This document shows, piece after piece, positions 16,764 through 24,395 of a stretch of 56,528 nt of DNA (the first letter of the stretch is position 1; each line of letters opens with the position of its first letter). Source of the DNA: an uncultured Paraprevotella sp. (GTDB taxonomy: Bacteria > Bacteroidota > Bacteroidia > Bacteroidales > Bacteroidaceae); assembly GCA_900546665.1 (NCBI GenBank), contig URDY01000019.1, forward strand, positions 1-56,528, in the 5' to 3' direction. Under the pieces are notes generated by a model. That model did no database searches. It was not told the origin of the DNA and saw only the letters and a list, made by a program, of their open reading frames with translations. Position numbers and translations under genes: made by a program.

Positions 16764-19700
16764 CATTCACTGACTTTTTCTTTTTGTTCACTTTTATCCT
16801 TCTTATTCTTTTTCCGGTTGAAAATAAAGAGTTCGCCCAGACGGTTCGTCTTTCGCCTTAATACCAGACCAGCTCCCATCTCGGTAATTTCACCTTCAAG
16901 CAATGACTCATATCCCTTATCATAGAACAAGGTGACATAACGGGTAGCACTCTTGTCCAGACGATATTCCAATGAAACATTGTCAATAAGAGTCTGTCCC
17001 GTATTTTCCACATCTTCACCCGTTGAAACTTTGCCACCGACAATGACACTGACTCTGTTATTCCAGAACCGTTTGGCAAATTTAAACGAATAATCCGTTC
17101 TCGTTGATCCGTCAGCATTGGTCTCATTATCCATTCCGACACTGAGATCAATGGTTTTCAATGCATTTCCCGCAATATTGGATATTTCACTTTGCAGGAA
17201 TGAGTTCAAGGCATCCTGGGTAGAGAATCCGCCCAGATTACTATCTGCCAGATACATTCCCGTAGCCAGCATCGTGACGGCCAGACGCCCACGCTGTTCA
17301 ACCGACATGGCTGCCAACTGATTCTGTACGTCCATGTCCTCAGGAGCCTCCAGTGTGAATTCCAGTCCCATATTCTTCAACGTCCTGGTAATAGACAGAC
17401 CGACATCAAAAGTCACCGTCCTCGGCGTATTGTTTTCTGTCACAGAAGCTTTAAGCCGTTCTACAGCAGCCAGATTCAAAGTCGGATTCAGCACATCTCC
17501 ATTGAACTCCACGAAACTTCCGCTCTTGATACTAAAGGTCTTCAACGGGATAACCGGCAATGAATATTTCATCTCGCCACTCAGTACCGTATAGCGCCCC
17601 GACATGTTCAGACCTCCAAGGGGAGAATACAACATGGTGAGTTCTCCTCCACCTTCCAGGTCAATATAACTGGAGCGATCCGCACTCAAAAGACAATGAA
17701 CACGGGCTCCCTGATCTATATTTATTCCCACCGTAGCATTGATACGCATCGGTTTCGGACGGACCACCGGTTCTACTTCCAGTGTGTCGGAAAAATCTGC
17801 AAATGTCACCAGATCACTCAAACGGTCATCTACAGTCAAAGGCGAATCTTTTAGCACATACGTCACATCCGTATTGCCCAATACACCCAGACGACCGGTC
17901 ACATTCAAGCGGTTCATATCGCCTTCCATCCGTGTATTGATATCTACATACACTTTACCATAAGCTGTAGCCTGCTGAGTACGCTTGGCATTAATCAATT
18001 CAAAATTGGTAGCCTGGATATTCAAGGCCAGTTTCATATCAGCCATATCCGAGAAATCCACGAGTCCGTCCAGTATCAAAGGATTACGTCCCGTTGAATA
18101 AACCATCAGGCGTTCCATCTTCAGCTGATTGTCTTTCAACCGGATAGTATCAGCAGGCAACTTCAGGTTAAGACTGTATGCCGGTGAAGTCAAAACAGCC
18201 TGATCAAATGCAGCCCACCCACCAATCTGTGGTTCTGCCATCTGACCGCCTACATGAAACTCACCATCAAGAGCCCCATCTAATGCTGCCAAATCCGGCG
18301 GAAGGAAACCATTGACCATAACCAGAGGAAAATCATGCAACTCCACGTCTGCATCCAGCAGTTCCTCGGGTGCAGTCTGGTAAGTTCCGTTAAGAGTCAT
18401 TATTTCCGCATTATTACGTCCTACACGGGCATCTACAAAATGCGTACCATCCTCATTGGGCAAATATACCGCACTCAATGCGATATTGCCCAAAGGAACC
18501 TTTTCATACGCCATACTGTCCACAGATACTTCTGCCATGACGGACATATTATCTGCCGTCTGTATAAGATGGACATCACTCTTCAACATACCGTCAATAT
18601 GCGGTGCATAAGGTATCACATTGGTAAGCTCCGTCAGATTCCAATGCGAAAGAGCAACCGTCACATCCTGAAGGGCATCCGAATCATCTATCGTAAAGAC
18701 CTGCGCCCTGGTACCGTCATCAGCCAACAGATCGACATTGGCACTGACTCTGCGATCCTGCCCCCAGAACACATAATTATCCTCATTAATCCTGAAACGT
18801 CGGTAAGCTATAATAGGATTAATCTGTGAGAATGACAAGCGCAGACCGTTTTCCTCTACATCAGCGCGGATACCGAAATCAACGCCACGTCTTCCCTTGT
18901 CGTCCAGATAAAGCAACGAAACGCCTCCTCCTGTAGCCTCCAGATCGGCTCTCATACGCGCATCAAACACAAACTGTTTGTTGGCCGGACCGTTACGGAC
19001 ACGACCTTCCATCTTGATACCGGTTGAATCCTGGAACATATTCATCTGCAACGTGTCCAGCAGGACGCCACCTGTCTGCATGCTATGGATATAGCCGTTT
19101 CCATTCAACCCGACAAGGTGATCGGACTGCATGGTCAGCATCAGTTTTTCATAAGCATATCCCATTGTCGAGAGATAATTACAGATGGGATTGTCCTTTC
19201 CGGACCAGACATTCAATACCAGATCAGGCAACATCATTCTCAAAGAATCCTGATTCAGACGACGGCGTTTAAGCTGTGCCTGTGTGGCTTCCGAAACGCG
19301 CTGCAACTGCTTCATGATACGCTCATAAGATCCCCGACCGGACAAATCCAGATGGAAATCACCGGCAGACACATAAGCATACGTAGAATCCGGCTCAGCC
19401 AACACATCCATCATCAGGTTCTTGGGATGAAAGACTGTATCCTTCAAAGCCAGTCCTATACCCGTAACAGAAGCCGTCAGACGATGATTGTTCTTCAGAT
19501 TCGTATAGCCCTCGGCCTGAAGCCCTAATGAGGCATCGAACTGGTTCTTGGAAAGTCCGAGTGCCTGAAGATTGATTTTTCTCAGGTCGGTATCCAAAGC
19601 ATAACTGATTATTTTTCTTCTGACCGAAGTTTCCAGTTTCATCTTGAGTGCCAGCAATGAATTGTCACTCAGAAAATCCAAAGTGCCCTTTCCCTGACGT

Positions 19701-21355
19701 AAACCGGCATTGAAAGCGATTCCACCCAACTGCCAGCCAGCATATCTGAAATCATCCAACTTCACATCTGCCCTTAGCGAAGTACGAGGACTGTAAAGAT
19801 CCAGACCCTGCCCTTTGACACGAGCTGTCATGGACAAGGTGTAAAGAGAATCCTTAGGCAGAAAATGATCCAAACGCAAACTGTCAACCTTCAAATCCAG
19901 TCCATACGCCGTACGCGGCTCATCGTACCGCGCCTTCATACGGACACGGCTTCTTCCTTCACGCAAACGGACATCTGCCGTATAACATCGGTCAGCCAGC
20001 TGCAATTTACCTTCAGCCGAAAGAACGGGAAATGCCAGTGAAGCCATGCTTTCTTCCGACAGTCCTTTTATGAAATCCAGATTACCGGTACGCAAAGACA
20101 AATCAATATCTGCACCGCGGTGAAGCGAATCGGCCAAACGGGTCATCTCTCCGGAAGCTCTGAATGAGAAAGCATCAGCCAGTCCTACATCCAGAGCTGT
20201 CAACTTCAAGGCATCCATATTGCCATTCGCAGACAAACGGATGATGACAGGCAAATTGGGATATTTTCTCACAAAGGCAGCCGGCAATTTTCCGGCCAGT
20301 AACATGATATCCTGTTTACCGATTTCTCCCCACAGACGCGCACTCATTCCGTCTTTAGGCGACGTAGACAAAGCCGCGAAAGCCATATCTGCCTGCAACC
20401 GCAAATAAGAATCCGTTGTGGACAGTTCCAGTGACGGTATCTTCAGTCGCAAAGAGTCCATATCGACTTTACCTGCGGTGCGAACCAGTGTCAAACCACT
20501 TTTCTCTGTCATCTTCATCTGCCTGAGAGCCAGAGAAAGAGCCATGCTGTTCTGTTCGAAGCGCAAGGTATCCACAGACAATTGGGCATCACGAAGATGT
20601 AAATGATTGACATCCAACCCTTCGACAAACGGTTCATAAGTCAGGTCATAAGTAATGGAGTCGGCCGACAAATCAAAAGAGCGGGCCTTATAAAGTGATT
20701 TTTCCAAATCGATGTAAGCTCCGTTCAATCTGGCCTCCTTAAGTCCCATGCCAATCACCATCGTATCACCAGGCATCCTCAATTTAAAACGGGTATTGCT
20801 GATAGCAACCTTTTCAAGGGCCAGGCGCCAGGTCGGAGGTGCTGATTCCACCGTGTCTACCGTTGTGGTATCCTGCAAAATGACTTCTACATCCGTCTTA
20901 TCCAAAACAGCTGCATTCACGATAGCCATTTCCTGCGGCAACTTCACGCCATGCGAACGCAAATGGAAACGTCCCAAATGCCCTTTGATAATGACACCGG
21001 TTATCAGATCCTGCGTGTCTACATCTGCATCGTATATATCGAATCCGTCCACTTTGATCTCCCCACGCAGAAGAGATGAAAAGTTCAAATCTATACCCAG
21101 CTCATTCACATCAATCAGCTTTACTCCCTGAGCATTCGCAATATTGACATCCCTGAGCGAAAGGTCAAAAAGGAATGCCAGACGCAACTTGCCTATCTGG
21201 ATTTGCATACCTGTAGTTTCCGACAATATGCCAGTCGTCTTTCTGACCGCATAATCCTGCACTGCCGGCACATAAAGCAAGGTCGACAATATCACGAACA
21301 GGATTAAAGGTGTCAATAAAATACCTATTATCCACTTTAAAATTTTCTTTCTCAT
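16763..21355 (-). CDS. tamB: Translocation and assembly module protein TamB
   Basis: 1530 residues. One N-terminal membrane anchor (hydrophobic residues about 8-30) is followed by a very long repetitive beta region, then the conserved TamB C-terminal domain (old DUF490) over about the last 350 residues ('GGELTMLYSPLGGLNMSGRYTVLSGEMKYSL' region around 1290-1330). Proteins of this AsmA-like superfamily form a periplasm-spanning hydrophobic groove, bridging the inner membrane and the outer membrane TamA-like partner. They are implicated in barrel protein assembly and phospholipid transport. The stop overlaps the start of the tamA-like gene by 4 bases. Length is normal for Bacteroidales. No close promoter with a perfect TAnnTTTG was found just upstream. 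Confidence 0.9.
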   Translation of the reverse strand: MRKKILKWIIGILLTPLILFVILSTLLYVPAVQDYAVRKTTGILSETTGMQIQIGKLRLAFLFDLSLRDVNIANAQGVKLIDVNELGIDLNFSSLLRGEIKVDGFDIYDADVDTQDLITGVIIKGHLGRFHLRSHGVKLPQEMAIVNAAVLDKTDVEVILQDTTTVDTVESAPPTWRLALEKVAISNTRFKLRMPGDTMVIGMGLKEARLNGAYIDLEKSLYKARSFDLSADSITYDLTYEPFVEGLDVNHLHLRDAQLSVDTLRFEQNSMALSLALRQMKMTEKSGLTLVRTAGKVDMDSLRLKIPSLELSTTDSYLRLQADMAFAALSTSPKDGMSARLWGEIGKQDIMLLAGKLPAAFVRKYPNLPVIIRLSANGNMDALKLTALDVGLADAFSFRASGEMTRLADSLHRGADIDLSLRTGNLDFIKGLSEESMASLAFPVLSAEGKLQLADRCYTADVRLREGRSRVRMKARYDEPRTAYGLDLKVDSLRLDHFLPKDSLYTLSMTARVKGQGLDLYSPRTSLRADVKLDDFRYAGWQLGGIAFNAGLRQGKGTLDFLSDNSLLALKMKLETSVRRKIISYALDTDLRKINLQALGLSKNQFDASLGLQAEGYTNLKNNHRLTASVTGIGLALKDTVFHPKNLMMDVLAEPDSTYAYVSAGDFHLDLSGRGSYERIMKQLQRVSEATQAQLKRRRLNQDSLRMMLPDLVLNVWSGKDNPICNYLSTMGYAYEKLMLTMQSDHLVGLNGNGYIHSMQTGGVLLDTLQMNMFQDSTGIKMEGRVRNGPANKQFVFDARMRADLEATGGGVSLLYLDDKGRRGVDFGIRADVEENGLRLSFSQINPIIAYRRFRINEDNYVFWGQDRRVSANVDLLADDGTRAQVFTIDDSDALQDVTVALSHWNLTELTNVIPYAPHIDGMLKSDVHLIQTADNMSVMAEVSVDSMAYEKVPLGNIALSAVYLPNEDGTHFVDARVGRNNAEIMTLNGTYQTAPEELLDADVELHDFPLVMVNGFLPPDLAALDGALDGEFHVGGQMAEPQIGGWAAFDQAVLTSPAYSLNLKLPADTIRLKDNQLKMERLMVYSTGRNPLILDGLVDFSDMADMKLALNIQATNFELINAKRTQQATAYGKVYVDINTRMEGDMNRLNVTGRLGVLGNTDVTYVLKDSPLTVDDRLSDLVTFADFSDTLEVEPVVRPKPMRINATVGINIDQGARVHCLLSADRSSYIDLEGGGELTMLYSPLGGLNMSGRYTVLSGEMKYSLPVIPLKTFSIKSGSFVEFNGDVLNPTLNLAAVERLKASVTENNTPRTVTFDVGLSITRTLKNMGLEFTLEAPEDMDVQNQLAAMSVEQRGRLAVTMLATGMYLADSNLGGFSTQDALNSFLQSEISNIAGNALKTIDLSVGMDNETNADGSTRTDYSFKFAKRFWNNRVSVIVGGKVSTGEDVENTGQTLIDNVSLEYRLDKSATRYVTLFYDKGYESLLEGEITEMGAGLVLRRKTNRLGELFIFNRKKNKKDKSEQKEKVSE

Positions 21356-21607
21356 AGGTCATCACGTAATCCAATACAAAGAAAAACATTTTTTTTGTAT
21401 TTATTCCCATTCCATTCACAAAATGACAAACAAACATACCACAGACATCTGACAAGCCTGCAATTCATTCATTATGGATCTGTATCATCTCTAAAAAAAG
21501 TGCTTTTGTTTATTCTCTTCGGAAAAACCATATCAGCCGATCTTTATGCCATCAATATGGTCTTTTTCTCTCTTACTTCTTCTCTTTCGTTCTTTTGGCA
21601 TAAACCC

Positions 21608-21996
21608 CTTCACCTCTTCACATGCCTTTATTTATGCGGGATACAGCGTGAAAGTCATCCTTCACCCCCTTCACATGTCCTTCACCACTACTTCAAAAGT
21701 CCTTCATCCTGCTTGTTAGTTCTTCTGGTAATAAAAACATACATTGTTGACTTATGATTCTTTTATGACATTTTCAAAAAAGTAAGCTTTACTTTTTAAA
21801 AAGTAAGCCTTACTTTTTTGAAAGTAAACCGAACTTTTTCCAAAGTAAGCCGGAACATGATCGGCTCGTAGGTACATATTTCACTGCAAATTAATATTTA
21901 TTAACAAAAAGAAAGCATCAAGGAGGGTGAAGGGTGAATATTCATTTATAACTCACTTATATTCAGTATGTTATATGATAAAATGAAGAGGTGAAG
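21608..21996. repeat. Nested CTTCAC-type inverted repeats in a gene-poor spacer
   Basis: CTTCACCTCTTCA at 21608-21620 is exactly complementary to 21984-21996. Inside it, 'CCTTCACCCCCTTCAC' around 21659-21674 faces the complement of GGAGGGTGAAGGGTGAA around 21922-21938. Further CTTCA copies lie between 21679 and 21706. The whole spacer 21356-22329 holds no gene I can support. Frames of 120 residues (plus, 21395-21757) and 74 residues (minus, 22031-22255) are open but look low-complexity or unsupported. Confidence 0.55.
21776..21855. repeat. Tandem array of about 22-base palindromes
   Basis: Four head-to-tail units: 21776-21797, 21798-21819, 21820-21840 and a partial 21841-21855. The first two are near-perfect palindromes of the form AAAAAGTAAGC..TTACTTTTT, and the last two are degenerate. 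No spacers separate the units, so this is not CRISPR. It lies inside the CTTCAC inverted repeats. It may be a protein-binding array, a multi-hairpin transcription stop, or a small genome-wide repeat family. Confidence 0.75.
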
Positions 21997-22329
21997 TATT
22001 TTTCTCATACCCTCTTACTGGAGAGTATGACTATCTCACGACAACCGGATTGAAATTTCCGGAAAACGAACTTTTTTCTCCTGTCAAAAAACCACCTTCA
22101 AGAAAAACATAGGGACCAAAACTGAATACAAAGCCTCTATAATCCGGCCATGAACAGCCCGTCTGCTTGCATCGAATGCCTATCTGGCCAAAAGCATAAT
22201 AGAAACAGCTATGGATCAAGCAAACCACATGCATGGATGACAGTCTGTTTTTCAAACGGTAAATTTTTCCGTCTCGATTTATTGTCGTAACTTTACAGCT
22301 GTCATTTCTGAATCTAACCTTATAACCAA

Positions 22330-23157
22330 ATGAAAAGAACCATTAATCTGTTGATCCTATGCAGCATTCTTATAATGGGAAGCTGCCAGAACCATAACCA
22401 AAAAGATATGAAAGAAACCGAAGTCAAAATTGAAACCTCTATGGGCGACATCATCGTAAAACTTTATAACGATACGCCTAAACACCGTGACAATTTCATC
22501 AAGCTGGTCAAAGCTGGTGTTTATGACAACATTCTGTTCCACCGTGTCGTAAAAGGCTTTATGATCCAGACGGGAGATCCCTCCATCAAACCCGGACACG
22601 CTCCTGCAGCAGTAGATACCAATGCATACCGTTACACCATCCCGGCAGAAATTGTCTATCCACGTCATTTCCACAAAAAAGGGGCACTTGCTGCTGCACG
22701 CATGGGCGATGATGTCAATCCGGAAAAAGCATCCAGCGCCACACAGTTTTATATTGTGACCGGCAAGACTTTCAGCTCAGGCAAACTGATGGAACTCTAT
22801 TCTCTGGTATATCAGGATAAAGTGGATCAGTTAAAAGAAGAACTGTCACGCCCTCACATCAAAGAAATGTATATGCTGCGCAAACAAGGCAAGCAGTCCG
22901 AACTGGAAGCCTTGAAAGATTCCATTCTGCATCAGGCAGAAAAACAGATTGCCGAAAACCCGCCTTTGCCCTTCACTGACACCCAAAAGAAATTTTATGA
23001 GGAAGAAGGAGGAGCTCCTCATCTTGACGGGGAATACACCGTTTTCGGCGAAGTGGTAGAAGGCCTCAACGTGGCGGAAGCCATCGAAAAGGTCAAAACC
23101 GCCAAAGAACGCCCTTTGCAGGAGATTGTCATCAAAAAAGTTACCGTACTTGAATAA
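22330..23157 (+). CDS. Cyclophilin-type peptidyl-prolyl isomerase lipoprotein
   Basis: 275 residues. The lipobox IMGSC places the lipidated Cys at residue 19, so the enzyme is anchored in the periplasm or outer membrane. The cyclophilin domain begins at about residue 35 ('ETSMGDIIVKLYNDTPKHRDNF') and has the signature 'FHRVVKGFMIQTGDP' near 75-90 and 'ASSATQFYIVTG' near 135-145. It would catalyse cis-trans isomerisation of Xaa-Pro bonds in exported proteins. A charged insertion of about 80 residues (about 150-225) splits the domain before the final 'FGEVVEGLNVAEAIE' strand, which is usual for Bacteroidales copies. It is single-gene and convergent with the next, with 11 bases between. A weak -7-like TAACTTTA lies at 22288-22295. 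Confidence 0.9.
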   Translation: MKRTINLLILCSILIMGSCQNHNQKDMKETEVKIETSMGDIIVKLYNDTPKHRDNFIKLVKAGVYDNILFHRVVKGFMIQTGDPSIKPGHAPAAVDTNAYRYTIPAEIVYPRHFHKKGALAAARMGDDVNPEKASSATQFYIVTGKTFSSGKLMELYSLVYQDKVDQLKEELSRPHIKEMYMLRKQGKQSELEALKDSILHQAEKQIAENPPLPFTDTQKKFYEEEGGAPHLDGEYTVFGEVVEGLNVAEAIEKVKTAKERPLQEIVIKKVTVLE

Positions 23158-23168
23158 ACAGGCTGTAT

Positions 23169-23996
23169 TCAGTCTGCATACTTCACATAGCCCAAACGGG
23201 TATATTTCACACCATGACTCTCATAATGAGCCATTACCCTGGCAGAACGGAGTACCAGATTTTGCCCTACCATAAATGAACGGCTATGACAACTCAAAGC
23301 CTTGGGCGTCTGACTGCGCCCACCGGCTTTTTCCGTAAAACTATAACGGCATCCTGCCGCATCGACAGCCAGAATACGCTGGTCGATATAAAAATCAGGT
23401 TTATAAGTATCAACCTGGTATTTCACATAAAGAACTTTCAGATTCAGATTTTCAAGTTTGTCCCCTTTCTGTCCTACAAACTCGCTCTGCGACTGATAAC
23501 GGATCTGCCGGGGAGGAGACAGTTCCGGATGAATCCGGGCAAAGACTCTGGCAATGTCCACCAACTGACGGAGTTTCTTTTTTTCGGGCTCAAACTTGTT
23601 TGCAAGCCAAAGCACATACATCGGATCAATGTAATACACTTCAGCCAGACGTTTGTTACGATACTTGCCAAAAGAAACCACATCGGCCGTAGAACCGTAA
23701 TATGGTATGAAATAACTGTTGTCAAGCCAAGTCAGCATGACATGATTATAACGTAAGAGATACATGGCCTGACCCACCGAAGTCTGGAATGCAGTAGTCA
23801 ATGTACGAATGAACAAAGGTGGCGTCCCATCCGTGAACACACGCCACAAGGCATAATAATGTCGGTAAGCCGTAGTCACACTGATGGCATAATACCCGCT
23901 CTGAGCATGACGTCCGGCATTGAATGTCCTGACCTCGCTTACAATATGCTGCATTTCTTCAGCAGGTATCTGTTCGTAGAAAGTGACTTGAACCAT
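23169..23996 (-). CDS. Uncharacterised protein with ExoX-C-like segment
   Basis: 275 residues with no signal peptide, so probably cytosolic. Residues about 105-135 read 'SFGKYRNKRLAEVYYIDPMYVLWLANKFE', which fits the small ExoX C-terminal-like module (FGKYxG..i.dV...DpxYLxWl) seen in some nucleases and Bacteroidales hypotheticals. That module is thought to bind nucleic acid or proteins. The flanking parts, including a Tyr-rich N-terminus and a basic C-terminus, match nothing I know, and no nuclease catalytic residues are evident. The start is supported by a canonical Shine-Dalgarno, AGGAGG at 24005-24010 on the minus strand, 8 bases before the ATG. That is rare in this window. Confidence 0.75.
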   Translation of the reverse strand: MVQVTFYEQIPAEEMQHIVSEVRTFNAGRHAQSGYYAISVTTAYRHYYALWRVFTDGTPPLFIRTLTTAFQTSVGQAMYLLRYNHVMLTWLDNSYFIPYYGSTADVVSFGKYRNKRLAEVYYIDPMYVLWLANKFEPEKKKLRQLVDIARVFARIHPELSPPRQIRYQSQSEFVGQKGDKLENLNLKVLYVKYQVDTYKPDFYIDQRILAVDAAGCRYSFTEKAGGRSQTPKALSCHSRSFMVGQNLVLRSARVMAHYESHGVKYTRLGYVKYAD

Positions 23997-24077
23997 AAAT
24001 TACGCCTCCTTCCTATATAATCAAAACTTCGGATGCGTCATGCCTGGTGCATGAGTCAACCGACCCACATCACGAAG

Positions 24078-24371
24078 CTAAATACTCTTCTCGATGTTCC
24101 ATACGAATGCCCTCAATCCCAACATTTCCGTTTCCTTATCCATCTGATGCAACCGTTCCAACAGCGGATCGACCTTTTCGTCATCCACTACGGTCATGAT
24201 AGCCGAACACAATGAAGGCCAGGCATGCGTCCCGAAATGAGGATCGCCCGTATGTGTTCCACGTCCTCTCAACTGATGCCAATAACTGAATCCCCGGCAT
24301 CCCAGACGGTCAAGAACCTCCACTATCCGTTCATAAAAAGCCTGATCAAAAGTGATCATCACTGATTTCAT
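24078..24371 (-). CDS. PII-like small protein of the RND efflux operon
   Basis: 97 residues from the ATG at 24371. The longer frame starts at a TTG (24377) that abuts an AGGAGG Shine-Dalgarno (24379-24384), while the ATG is spaced 7 bases from it. The sequence begins with a beta-strand 'KSVMITFDQAFYERIVEVLDRLG' and has a loop 'RGRGTHTGDPHFGTHAWP' followed by 'AIMTVVDDEKVDPLLERL'. This is the beta-alpha-beta layout of PII/CutA/DUF3240-like proteins, which often accompany heavy-metal or drug RND pumps. It could sense a ligand or modulate the pump. It is last in the operon, 18-24 bases after the RND gene. Confidence 0.75.
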   Translation of the reverse strand: MKSVMITFDQAFYERIVEVLDRLGCRGFSYWHQLRGRGTHTGDPHFGTHAWPSLCSAIMTVVDDEKVDPLLERLHQMDKETEMLGLRAFVWNIEKSI

Positions 24372-24395
24372 CTTCAATCCTCCTTTCTGTTTATG

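Noticed and set aside
18335..18829. 164-residue plus-strand frame inside tamB
   Set aside because: Lies fully within the clear minus-strand tamB gene and has no signal or family pattern.
21395..21757. 120-residue plus-strand frame as a gene
   Set aside because: It overlaps the tamB upstream region and consists partly of CTTCAC repeats translated as low-complexity Ser/Pro/His. No start context.
21776..21855. CRISPR array
   Set aside because: Units are contiguous palindromes with no spacers and no cas genes nearby.
22031..22255. 74-residue minus-strand frame as a gene
   Set aside because: I could not tie it to a known family or find a start context. It could be a real small protein, but the evidence is too thin.
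24038..24054. TCATGC/GCATGA hairpin as terminator of the efflux operon
   Set aside because: The six-base stem is short and no T-run follows on the minus strand.
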